Shown: piece after piece, positions 41,729 through 49,619 of the stretch
How positions within the stretch are numbered: position 1 is the first letter of the stretch
Layout: every line of letters starts with the position of its first letter
DNA from: Hymenobacter monticola
GTDB taxonomy: Bacteria > Bacteroidota > Bacteroidia > Cytophagales > Hymenobacteraceae
Assembly: GCF_022811645.1 (NCBI RefSeq)
Contig: NZ_CP094534.1
Span: forward strand, 5,022,001-5,086,000
DNA length: 64,000 nt
Direction: 5' to 3'
The notes under the pieces: model-generated
What the model saw: only the letters and a program-made list of their open reading frames with translations
Database searches by the model: none
What the model was told of the DNA's origin: nothing
Program-made: the position numbers and the translations under genes

Positions 41729-42775
41729 ATGACGACTTCCGCTTCCCTTTCCGTGATTGACCTGCGCTCCGATACCGTGACGCGGCCCACGCCCGCCATG
41801 CTGGCCGCCATGATGGCCGCCCCCGTGGGCGACGACGTGTACGACGAAGACCCCACCGTGCGCCGCCTCGAGGAAATGGCCGCCGCCCGCTTCGGCCTCG
41901 AAGCCGGCCTGTTCTGCCCCTCGGGCACCATGACCAACCAGATTGCCATCAAGGCCCACACCGAGCCGCTGAGCGAGGTGATTTGCGAGCAAACCTCCCA
42001 CATCTACCTCTGGGAAGTGGGCGGCATTGCGTTTCACTCCGGCGCGAGCGTGGCGCTGCTGCCGGGCCAGCGGGGCCGCGTCACGGCGGCGCAAGTGGAG
42101 GCCGCCATTCGGCCTGAAAACATTCACTACCCCACCACCCGCCTCATCAGCCTCGAAAACACCCACAACCGCGGCGGCGGCACCTGCTACGCGCTGGAGG
42201 ACCTGCGGGCCATCAGCGACGTGGCGCGGCGGCACGGCATTGCGCGGCACCTGGACGGAGCCCGCGTTTTCAATGCTCTGGTGGCCACGGGCCAGCGTAG
42301 CGAGGACTACGGGCAGCTGTTCGACTCCATTTCGGTGTGTTTGAGCAAGGGGCTGGGCACGCCGGTGGGCTCGGTGCTGCTGGGCTCGGCGGCTTTTGTG
42401 AAGAAGTGCAAGCGCATCCGCAAGGTGATGGGCGGGGGCTGGCGGCAGGCCGGCTACCTGGCCGCGGCGGGCATTTATGCGCTGGAAAACAACGTGGAGC
42501 GCCTGGCCGACGACCACCGCCGCGCCGCCCGCCTGGCTAACGTGCTCGGCCAGCAGCCCTACGTGGCCGAGGTGCTGACCCCGGAAACCAACCTCGTTAT
42601 TTTCCGGCTTGCCGACGCCATGCCGGCAGCCGACTTCCTGGCCACCTTGGAGCAGCAAGGCATCCGGGCCAGCAGCTTTGGGCCGCAGTGGATACGCTTC
42701 GTGACGCACCTCGACGTGGACGACGACGGCATCGCCCGCGTGGAAGCGGCGCTGGCTTCGCTGCGAAACGACTAA
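41729..42775 (+). CDS. ltaE: Low-specificity L-threonine aldolase
   Basis: 348 residues. PLP fold-type I: DLRSDTVTRPTPAM at the start, GDDVYDEDPT, CPSGTMTNQIAI, H91 stacking over PLP, LENTHNRGGG, HLDGARVFNA and the Schiff-base K207 in CLSKGLGTPVGS. Cleaves Thr (and allo-Thr) to Gly and acetaldehyde. Cytosolic. ATG 41729 is chosen over an upstream TTG. Confidence 0.95.
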   Translation: MTTSASLSVIDLRSDTVTRPTPAMLAAMMAAPVGDDVYDEDPTVRRLEEMAAARFGLEAGLFCPSGTMTNQIAIKAHTEPLSEVICEQTSHIYLWEVGGIAFHSGASVALLPGQRGRVTAAQVEAAIRPENIHYPTTRLISLENTHNRGGGTCYALEDLRAISDVARRHGIARHLDGARVFNALVATGQRSEDYGQLFDSISVCLSKGLGTPVGSVLLGSAAFVKKCKRIRKVMGGGWRQAGYLAAAGIYALENNVERLADDHRRAARLANVLGQQPYVAEVLTPETNLVIFRLADAMPAADFLATLEQQGIRASSFGPQWIRFVTHLDVDDDGIARVEAALASLRND

Positions 42776-42841
42776 CGGCCCAGCGCGGAAGAAAGCGCGC
42801 CGAGCCGGACCCTTCAGCGCTTTTTCAACGTTAGCCAGGCT

Positions 42842-43513
42842 ATGAATTTGTTCATCATCGGCGACGTGCATGGCTGCTTCCACACGCTTCAGGAATTGCT
42901 GAGGCGCTGGGACCCGGCCACCGACCACCTCATTCAGGTGGGCGACCTGGTGGACCGTGGCGCCCACATTCCGGCTACTGTGGAACTGGCCCGCGAGCTC
43001 AACGAAAAATACCCCGAAACGACGACCTTCCTCATGGGCAACCACGAGGACGCGCTGTTGCACCATTTTGGGCCCGATGGACCTTACCCGGGCTGGCTCA
43101 AGTGGGGCGGCCGTAGCACAACCGACCAGTACCATACCCGCGCCGGGCTGCTGGCCCGGCACCTGCCTTGGCTGATGGAACGGCCCCTGCTCTGGCAGAA
43201 CGAGCACGTGCTGGTGAGCCACGCCGGCATCAGCACCTCTCCGTTGGCCTACGACCGCGACAGCTCCGACGGCCTGCTCTGGACGCGCGGCCCGCTCCGG
43301 CGGCTCGACCACCAATTGCAGGTGGTGGGCCACACGCCGATGGAAAAGGGCGAGCCCGTGCTCGACAAGACTTCCAACACCTTGTACACCGACACGGGCG
43401 CGGTGTTTGGCGGTAACCTCACCGGCCTGCGCCTCTCCCCCACCGGCCAGGTGCTGGACATTGCGCTGATTCCGGTTTTTCCGCAGGACCTGCTCGAAAA
43501 GCCGCGTTTTTAA
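42842..43513 (+). CDS. PP2A/ApaH-like metallophosphoesterase
   Basis: 223 residues. Full set of calcineurin-type motifs: IGDVHG (7-12), GDLVDRG, GNHED, SHAG and GHTP. This is the family of bacterial Ser/Thr phosphatases and diadenosine tetraphosphatases. The sequence cannot tell which substrate is used. Cytosolic. It is followed 20 nt later by the AlkA-like gene. Confidence 0.92.
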   Translation: MNLFIIGDVHGCFHTLQELLRRWDPATDHLIQVGDLVDRGAHIPATVELARELNEKYPETTTFLMGNHEDALLHHFGPDGPYPGWLKWGGRSTTDQYHTRAGLLARHLPWLMERPLLWQNEHVLVSHAGISTSPLAYDRDSSDGLLWTRGPLRRLDHQLQVVGHTPMEKGEPVLDKTSNTLYTDTGAVFGGNLTGLRLSPTGQVLDIALIPVFPQDLLEKPRF

Positions 43514-43533
43514 CCTCTACTCCCGATTTAGTG

Positions 43534-44166
43534 ATGCTCAACCAAGCTGCCATCGAACACCTGAGCGCCGCCGACCCCTTATTGGGTGGCCTCATTGCCA
43601 AGGGCCGCGAAATCCACCCCCGGCCCCACGAAGACCTGTACCTGTCGCTGCTGCGCGCCATTGTCAGCCAGCAGATTTCGACCAAGGCGGCGGCGGCCAT
43701 CTGGAAGCGGTTTCAGGCGCTGTTTCCGCCCGAGGGCTACCCCGAGCCGCGCGAAGTGCTGGCCCTGACTGAGGACGAGCTGCGCGCCGTGGGCCTCTCG
43801 CGCCAGAAAGCCGGCTACCTCAAGGCCATTGCTGAATACAACGAGCGGGGCCTGCTCGACTACGAGCACCTCACCAGCCTTTCGGAAGAAGCTTTCACGC
43901 AGCACCTTACCGCCATCAAAGGCGTGGGCCGCTGGACGGCCCAGATGCTGCAAATGTTTGCCCTCGACCAGCCCGACGTATTTTCCGAAGGCGACCTGGG
44001 CGTACAGAACGCCATGCGCCGCCTTTACGGCCTCGAGGAAACTGGCCGCGCCCTCCAAAAGCGCATGCTCGCCATTGCCGAAGCCTGGCGTCCATATCGC
44101 ACGCTGGCTTGCAAGTACCTGTGGCAGAGCCTCGACCAAGGCACGCAGATTCCACCGACGGTGTAA
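43534..44166 (+). CDS. AlkA-type DNA-3-methyladenine glycosylase
   Basis: 210 residues from ATG 43534 (a GTG sits just before). HhH-GPD superfamily: LLRAIVSQQISTKAA, VGLSRQKAGYL, the HhH motif IKGVGRWTAQM with the GPD region and the catalytic Asp in FSEGDLGVQNAM. Excises alkylated bases from DNA. It lacks an N-terminal AlkA domain, as in the short MagIII/AfAlkA-like forms. Cytosolic. Confidence 0.93.
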   Translation: MLNQAAIEHLSAADPLLGGLIAKGREIHPRPHEDLYLSLLRAIVSQQISTKAAAAIWKRFQALFPPEGYPEPREVLALTEDELRAVGLSRQKAGYLKAIAEYNERGLLDYEHLTSLSEEAFTQHLTAIKGVGRWTAQMLQMFALDQPDVFSEGDLGVQNAMRRLYGLEETGRALQKRMLAIAEAWRPYRTLACKYLWQSLDQGTQIPPTV

Positions 44167-44186
44167 GACTTTGTTATAAAAAAACG

Positions 44187-44233
44187 CCTGTCATCCTTCG
44201 TCTCTGCTCTCGCAGAGTACTCAGGATGACAGG
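44187..44233. repeat. Hairpin between convergent genes (family A relic)
   Basis: Arms CCTGTCATCCT and AGGATGACAGG with an inner CTGCTCTCGCAG-like stem. It lies between the AlkA-like and 2H-phosphoesterase genes and could act as a terminator for either. Confidence 0.65.
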
Positions 44234-44248
44234 CCTTGCTGGGCAACT

Positions 44249-44926
44249 CTACCCCAGCACCTTTTCGCCCATTTTAAACACTTCTTCCTTCACAAACAGC
44301 TCGCCTTCCTGCCGCAGGATGGTGATGTTGTCGATGATGATTTTGAGGTTGTAGGTTTCCTGATTGAGGTAGGCTAGGACGGGGCCTAAAAGGTCGACGG
44401 TGGTGTCGTGCAGCGCCAGGGAGATGTGCGGCAGCCAGCAGTCGGGGCCGCTGAACTTGTCGGTGCGCAGGCACAGCGGCGCGGTGGCCGCCCGGATGCG
44501 CTGGTGCAGGGCGTTGAGGGCATCGGAGCGCAGCACGGGGATGTAGATGACCGGCCGCTCGCCCGGAAACACGCCCAGGCCGGTGGTGAAGGCCGGAAAC
44601 GGCTCGGTGGACGTGGCCACGTCGGCCAGCACCTCTTTCAACGATTCCAGCTTGCGCACGCCGGCCAGCTGGTAGGTCAGGTGCGGGTCGAGGGTGGCCT
44701 GCACGTCGTCGAGGCCAAACTTCTCTTCCAGGCTTTTGATGATGTTGTTGATGCGCAGCGCGTGCGGCGGGCTAAGCAGGGAAGTGATGGCGAGCATGGG
44801 GCTGTCGGGTTCGTTTTCGGCTTTGGGCTGGGGCTCTTCGGCAACTTTGCGGCGGAGCAGCGCGGGGTAGACCGGCGCCGGTTGCACGTGCTCGGCGCGC
44901 AGCTTGCCGTGGGGGTTTAAACTCAT
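44249..44926 (-). CDS. 2H phosphoesterase, 2'-5' RNA ligase-like
   Basis: 225 residues from ATG 44926, which overlaps the DinB stop by 4 nt (ATGA). The two His motifs are HLT in LDPHLTYQL and HIS in LPHISLALH, as in LigT-like enzymes with cyclic phosphodiesterase activity. The first about 40 residues are a polar extension (LRAEHVQPAPVYPALLRRK). A later ATG at 44800 would still keep both motifs. Cytosolic; natural substrate unknown. Confidence 0.87.
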   Translation of the reverse strand: MSLNPHGKLRAEHVQPAPVYPALLRRKVAEEPQPKAENEPDSPMLAITSLLSPPHALRINNIIKSLEEKFGLDDVQATLDPHLTYQLAGVRKLESLKEVLADVATSTEPFPAFTTGLGVFPGERPVIYIPVLRSDALNALHQRIRAATAPLCLRTDKFSGPDCWLPHISLALHDTTVDLLGPVLAYLNQETYNLKIIIDNITILRQEGELFVKEEVFKMGEKVLG

Positions 44927-45486
44927 GAAGTGGTTTTTTGGGCCATTTGTTGGTTGAATTGCTCGCTCTGGCCGCGCGGAATGCTGAGCGACGGGAAAGC
45001 CTCGCCGCGCAGCTGCTTGGCCAGTTGTACGAGCTGGCCGCTGTGATAGGCGTAATGCGCCACCTGGCGCTGCACGGCGGCCAGCACGGTGTGGGCCTCG
45101 CCGCGAATGGTGACGGTGCTGAGCAAGTCGGCCGGCTGCAGCGTGTCGAGCAGTTCGAAGAGTACGCGCCAGGCGGCTTTCCATTCCTCCTGCAAGGGCG
45201 CGATGGCCGCGACGGTAGCGGGCTCTTCAAATTCCTGGTCGCGCCGACGGGAGGGCTTTTCGCCGTCGGAGGTCAGAAAATCGGTGAAACGCGAGCGTAG
45301 GTTGCCGGCCATGTGCTGCACAATGACGGCGGCCGAATTGCTGCCAGGCGCCGGGCGGTGCAGCCACTCGGCCTCGCTGAGTTGGGCCAGGGCACGGTCG
45401 GCCAGATTTTTATACATCTGAAAGCTGTGCCGGAAGGAGGCCAGCAGCGCGACGCCCACGGCGTCGGGAGCAGAAGGAGTAGGCAT
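44923..45486 (-). CDS. DinB/DUF1572 family protein
   Basis: 187 residues from ATG 45486. Four-helix DinB fold with likely metal ligands in VIVQHMAGNL, and HYAYHSGQLVQLAKQL near the C-terminus. DinB-like proteins are often metal-dependent thiol-using transferases, and the bacillithiol-type S-transferases belong here. The stop is coupled to the 2H phosphoesterase gene. A TACATTTG box is 4 nt before the ATG. Confidence 0.88.
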   Translation of the reverse strand: MPTPSAPDAVGVALLASFRHSFQMYKNLADRALAQLSEAEWLHRPAPGSNSAAVIVQHMAGNLRSRFTDFLTSDGEKPSRRRDQEFEEPATVAAIAPLQEEWKAAWRVLFELLDTLQPADLLSTVTIRGEAHTVLAAVQRQVAHYAYHSGQLVQLAKQLRGEAFPSLSIPRGQSEQFNQQMAQKTTS

Positions 45487-45490
45487 AAGC

Positions 45491-45498
45491 CAAATGTA
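45491..45498 (-). promoter_or_regulatory. -7 promoter box (TACATTTG) next to the DinB start
   Basis: Consensus TAnnTTTG on the minus strand, separated by 4 nt from the DinB ATG. It implies a leaderless transcript. The -33 match is poor. Confidence 0.5.
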
Positions 45499-45657
45499 CG
45501 GGCTGGGGCTAAGCCCGGCCGACAATTTTTCCTTCGCGCCAGGCCTTCGCCGGCTCGCTGGTCGGCAAAACCCACTTCTCCATCGACACACTGCTTCCGG
45601 GGCCTAACCCCGGCCGGTTGTTTTCGCGTTACGAGATTTCCGCTTCGCTTTTGCCCC

Positions 45658-48348
45658 GTGCCCGACACCTTTCTGCCTGCCAATACTTCCTCACCCGCTT
45701 CGGCCCCGCCTCCGGAGCCGGGGGGTCGTCATCGTTGGGTGTGGTGGTTGCTGGGCGTTTGCGGGCTGTTGCTTGGGTTGGCGCTGGTGGTGCAGCACTT
45801 CCTCGACCCCTGGCTGCGGCGGCAACTGGAGAAGCAGGTGCTCACCCAAACCCACGGCCAGTACCGTCTGCACGTCAACGAGCTGGAAACCAGTATTTGG
45901 CAGCGCGCCATCCGGCTGCGCGGTCTGCGCCTGCGTCCCGCCGCCCAGGTGTCCGACACCCTGCCCCGCCTGCGCCTCGACGCGGCCGAGCTGCACGTCA
46001 CCGGCGTCGGCCTGCTGGCGCTGCTGCACAAGGGCGTGGTGCCGGTCGACAGCGCTGTGCTCGATTCCGTGCGCCTCGACGTGCTGGCCCTGCCCACCAA
46101 GCCCACCCGCCGCGCCGGCCGGCCCCTGCACCAGCAGCTGCCGCTGGGGCTGAAAGGGCTGGACATCAACTACGCCGGCCTGCAGCGTGCACAAATCAAC
46201 TACCTGCCCGACAGCGCCCAAACCACCGCCCGCCTGCGCCGCGCCGACCTCAGCGCCCGCCACCTGCTCCTGAGCCCCGCCGGCGCGGCCGACACGCAGC
46301 GCCTGGGCTACGCCGCCGGCTGGCACCTGCGCTTGCAGCAGAGCCAGGCGCGGGCGCAGGGCCACGCGCTGGCCCTGGCCAAACTGGATTTTTCGACAAG
46401 CGCGAAGCGGCTGCAGCTCGACTCAGCGCACCTACAGCCTACCAACCCAGTTTCTTCCCGCTCGCCGCGCCTGGCCCTCGCGCTGCCCCGGCTGCTGCTC
46501 ACCGGGCTGGATGCAGCGCGTTTGCAGCACACGCACCGGCTTCGGGTCGATTCGCTGCTGGTGCAAGGCCCCCACCTTACCCTGACGCCCGCTCAATCAA
46601 CAACGCCTGACCCAGCCGCCCGGGCGAATTTCATAAGGAGCGTGGAGGTAGCGCAGCTGGTTGTGCGGAATGGATACCTACACGTAGCCGGCACGCCGGA
46701 AAACCCTATTATCCGGCAAATGGAGGTTGCGGCCACCGCCATTCGATACGATTCGGCCGCGGCACCCGATGCGCGCAGCGTACTTTTTGCCAAGAGCTGG
46801 AACGTGGCCCTGGGCCGCAGCCAGGCCACGCTGGCCGCGCATCCCGTCAGCGTGGGCAGCTTGCGCTTATCGACCGCCGCCGGCACTTTCGATTTGCGCG
46901 CGCTGCGCGTGCGGCAGCCCGCCCCCGGACAGGGCAAGCCCGACGGCGCCCGCTTCGACGTGACACTGCCGCACCTGACGCTCAGCGGGTTTGACGCGGC
47001 GCAGTTGCAGCATCATCGTCATTTCAAGGCCCGCCGGCTGGAGCTGAGCGGGGCCAAGGCGCTGTTTATTCCGCCAGCCCAGCCGCCGCCCCCGCTGTGG
47101 CAGCTGCTGAGCAAGGCGGCCCGGCGCTCCGACCTGGCCGAGCTGCGCGTGCGCAACACCGAAATCCGCATCGGCCGCTGGCGGCACTCGCCCCACATCC
47201 GCCAGCTCAACCTGACGGGCCGCAGCATTCGCATCGACCAGCCTTCGGACGACGCGCCCAACCGCATTGCCTACGCCCTGGGCTGGCAAGGGCAGTCGGG
47301 CCGGCTGTCGGCCCCCTTCGACAGTCCCTTTTACTTTGCCAGCAGCGAGCGGGTGAAGGTCGACACCGACGCGCGCCTGCTGCGTTTCGAGGACATGCGC
47401 CTCAAGCCCCGCTACTCCCCCGTGGGCATGAACCTGCGCAAGGGCTACCAGGCCCCGGCCGTCACCATCAAGGTGCCCTCGCTCACGCTCACGGGGCTCG
47501 ACTACCCCAACCTGGTGAACCACGGCGACTTCCGCATTGCGCGGGCCGTGGCCCAGCGCCCCCACGTGCTGATTGCCTCCGACGGCCGCGGGCCCATCAA
47601 CCCCAACCTCTCCAAAATCTCGCCCGAGGAGATGCGCCACTTGAAGGTGACCGTCGACGTGCGCCGGCTCGACTTCGTGAACGGCAGCCTCTACACCACC
47701 TACCGCAGCCCGCGCACGCCAATCATCGGCAAGCTGAACATCAGCCGCTTCAACGGCAGCTTCTTCAACCTGAGCAACGACCGGCGCCGCATGACGCCCG
47801 CCACGCCCCTCACCGGCCGGGCCAGCACCTACCTGCAGGGCCAGTGCCGCCTCGACGCGCAAATTTCGGCCTACCTGCTCGACCCCAAGGGCCGGCACCG
47901 GGTATGGGGCACCTTCGGGCCGAGCCCTTTTGCCATCATCAACTCCATGACCGTGCCCACCCGGCTGGTGCAGTTCAAGAAGGGCGAGGTGCAGGGCATT
48001 CGCTTCGCGCTGCAGGCCGACCGCCAGGGCGTAACCGGCACCATGACTACCCGCTACACTGGCCTGCAAATGCAGCTGCTAGGCTATAAGGAAGAGGAAA
48101 TTAAGAAGACTTTCTTCAAGCGCATTATCTCTAAAGCGGCCAACGTCCTCGTCATCCGCGACCAGAACCCGCGCAAGCGCGACAAACTGATTTCGGGTGA
48201 AATGACCAGCAAGCGCGAACCGCGCTTTTCGGTGTTCACGCTCTGGCGGCAGGGCGTGGTGAGCGGCTTGTTCAACAACGTGGGCGTGCCGCAGAAGCTG
48301 GCCCAGAAGCTAAGCGAAAGCGCCGACGAAGCGCCGCTGCCAAAATAA
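45658..48348 (+). CDS. AsmA-like large envelope protein with internal repeats
   Basis: 896 residues from GTG 45658. A Pro/Ala-rich start precedes one membrane helix (about 27-45, WWLLGVCGLLLGLALVVQHF). The rest is a long beta-rich exported domain of the AsmA/TamB-like superfamily, which forms lipid-conducting bridges between membranes. A module of about 110-150 residues recurs with the signature LxLTGLDxxxLxxxxxFRxxR (LLLTGLDAARLQHTHRLRVD; LTLSGFDAAQLQHHRHFKAR; LTLTGLDYPNLVNHGDFRIA). The C-terminal KRIISKAANVLVIRDQNPRK is typical of DUF748-like members. The frame before 45658 is not coding. Confidence 0.82.
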   Translation: MPDTFLPANTSSPASAPPPEPGGRHRWVWWLLGVCGLLLGLALVVQHFLDPWLRRQLEKQVLTQTHGQYRLHVNELETSIWQRAIRLRGLRLRPAAQVSDTLPRLRLDAAELHVTGVGLLALLHKGVVPVDSAVLDSVRLDVLALPTKPTRRAGRPLHQQLPLGLKGLDINYAGLQRAQINYLPDSAQTTARLRRADLSARHLLLSPAGAADTQRLGYAAGWHLRLQQSQARAQGHALALAKLDFSTSAKRLQLDSAHLQPTNPVSSRSPRLALALPRLLLTGLDAARLQHTHRLRVDSLLVQGPHLTLTPAQSTTPDPAARANFIRSVEVAQLVVRNGYLHVAGTPENPIIRQMEVAATAIRYDSAAAPDARSVLFAKSWNVALGRSQATLAAHPVSVGSLRLSTAAGTFDLRALRVRQPAPGQGKPDGARFDVTLPHLTLSGFDAAQLQHHRHFKARRLELSGAKALFIPPAQPPPPLWQLLSKAARRSDLAELRVRNTEIRIGRWRHSPHIRQLNLTGRSIRIDQPSDDAPNRIAYALGWQGQSGRLSAPFDSPFYFASSERVKVDTDARLLRFEDMRLKPRYSPVGMNLRKGYQAPAVTIKVPSLTLTGLDYPNLVNHGDFRIARAVAQRPHVLIASDGRGPINPNLSKISPEEMRHLKVTVDVRRLDFVNGSLYTTYRSPRTPIIGKLNISRFNGSFFNLSNDRRRMTPATPLTGRASTYLQGQCRLDAQISAYLLDPKGRHRVWGTFGPSPFAIINSMTVPTRLVQFKKGEVQGIRFALQADRQGVTGTMTTRYTGLQMQLLGYKEEEIKKTFFKRIISKAANVLVIRDQNPRKRDKLISGEMTSKREPRFSVFTLWRQGVVSGLFNNVGVPQKLAQKLSESADEAPLPK

Positions 48349-48426
48349 AATGGGGGCTGCACAATCAGCGCCCTGGTGTCATCGCCCCGGTGAGTCAGTT
48401 TTTCTAAAAAAAGCTTAAACGATTAA

Positions 48427-48453
48427 TTGGCCCAGCATTCTTCTCTATATTTG
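48427..48453 (+). promoter_or_regulatory. Promoter TTG-N16-TATATTTG
   Basis: TTG at 48427-48429 and TATATTTG at 48446-48453, in a locally AT-rich gap, 37 nt before the ATG of the T9SS cargo gene. Confidence 0.8.
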
Positions 48454-48490
48454 ACTCATCCCCTTTTTCACCCCATTTCGCTTTCCATTT

Positions 48491-49474
48491 ATGCGCAACA
48501 CCTTTACTTCTTTCCGCACCCTGGCACTTCTAACGCTGGGGTTGGGCACCCTGCCAGCCGCCCATGCCGCGCTGATACCCGTGGCCGTGACCGGCTACAA
48601 CGCCGACGTGGTGGCCAACGGCGCCGGCACCGTCACCTCCTCAACCACCGACGACGTGGACGGCGGGGCGGTGGGCAACCGCTTCAATTTCATGGCGCCG
48701 ACGTTCGTGAACCCAACCGGCGCGGCGCCCACCACGTCGTTGCCAGCCAACGGCCTCTTTACCAGCGCCACCACGGCCGGCCTTACGTTTCAGCTCGCCC
48801 CTTATGCGGCCAACAACTCGCTGCGCATCAACGGCGTGGGCACGGGCACGTTGACTTTCCCCACCACGCAGCTGGCCGCTACCGAGGTGTACTTGCTGGC
48901 CACCTCCGGCAACGGGGCCAGCGCCTTCACGGCCACGGTTAACTTTGCCGATGGCACCTCGCAGATATTCACGAATCTTTCGGCGGCCGACTGGTTCTCG
49001 GGCACCACCAACATCGCCCTGCGCGGCTTTGGCCGGGTGGGCCGCGACAACAACGTCATCCAGAACAGCACCACCGACCCGCGCCTGTATGAATTCCGCT
49101 TGGCGCTGGTGGCCGCCAACGCCAGCAAGGTTATCCAAAGCGTGAGCATCGCCAAATCCTCCACCACCGGCACCCTCAACGTGATGGGGGTCAGCATTAA
49201 TTCCACCGTTACGGCTGCGCTGTCGGCCCGGGAGGCCCTGGCCGTGAACGCCTACCCCAACCCCACGGCCGACCGCCTCACCGTGCAGGCGCCCGCCGAG
49301 GCCAGCCCGGCCGCCACCGTGCAGCTGCTCGACCACACCGGCCGCATCCTGCAAGCCGCGCCCGTGCGCAACCGCGAAGTCCGCTTCGACCTCGGCAGCC
49401 TGGCCGCCGGCCTCTACCTGGCCCGCTACCAGGACGGCGACCGCACCCGCACCCTGAAAGTGGTGAAACAATAA
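48491..49474 (+). CDS. Secreted protein with T9SS type A sorting domain
   Basis: 327 residues. A Sec signal peptide (to about AHAA, 27) is followed by a Thr/Asn/Gly-rich beta domain of about 210 residues that I cannot assign. The last about 75 residues form the T9SS C-terminal domain: AYPNPTADRLTVQ, VQLLDHTGRILQ, LGSLAAGLYLARYQDGDRTR and the end TLKVVKQ. The protein is exported by type IX secretion and attached to or released from the cell surface. Monocistronic, with its own promoter and terminator. Confidence 0.9.
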   Translation: MRNTFTSFRTLALLTLGLGTLPAAHAALIPVAVTGYNADVVANGAGTVTSSTTDDVDGGAVGNRFNFMAPTFVNPTGAAPTTSLPANGLFTSATTAGLTFQLAPYAANNSLRINGVGTGTLTFPTTQLAATEVYLLATSGNGASAFTATVNFADGTSQIFTNLSAADWFSGTTNIALRGFGRVGRDNNVIQNSTTDPRLYEFRLALVAANASKVIQSVSIAKSSTTGTLNVMGVSINSTVTAALSAREALAVNAYPNPTADRLTVQAPAEASPAATVQLLDHTGRILQAAPVRNREVRFDLGSLAAGLYLARYQDGDRTRTLKVVKQ

Positions 49475-49503
49475 ACCAAGCCGTTTTTCCACGAATTGCT
49501 CTT

Positions 49504-49532
49504 CCCCGCAGCTCCGGCTGCGGGGATTTTTT
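49504..49532 (+). terminator. Terminator of the T9SS cargo gene
   Basis: 9-bp stem CCCCGCAGC/GCTGCGGGG (49504-49512 with 49517-49525) followed by ATTTTTT, 30 nt after the stop. Confidence 0.9.
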
Positions 49533-49591
49533 GTGGGCCGTGCGTCGTTTAAATCGGTGGAACACGGCGGCGTTAACCGCGCCCGGGGCCG

Positions 49592-49599
49592 TACCTTTG
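49592..49599 (+). promoter_or_regulatory. -7 promoter box (TACCTTTG) of the ABC-F gene
   Basis: Consensus TAnnTTTG 20 nt before the ATG. No clear TTTG upstream. Confidence 0.5.
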
Positions 49600-49619
49600 C
49601 CCCTGAATACCCCGACTCT

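Noticed and set aside
45313-45657. N-terminal extension of the AsmA-like protein
   Set aside because: This stretch overlaps the DinB gene on the other strand and its promoter, and reads as Arg/Pro-rich shadow. The GTG at 45658 precedes a normal membrane anchor.
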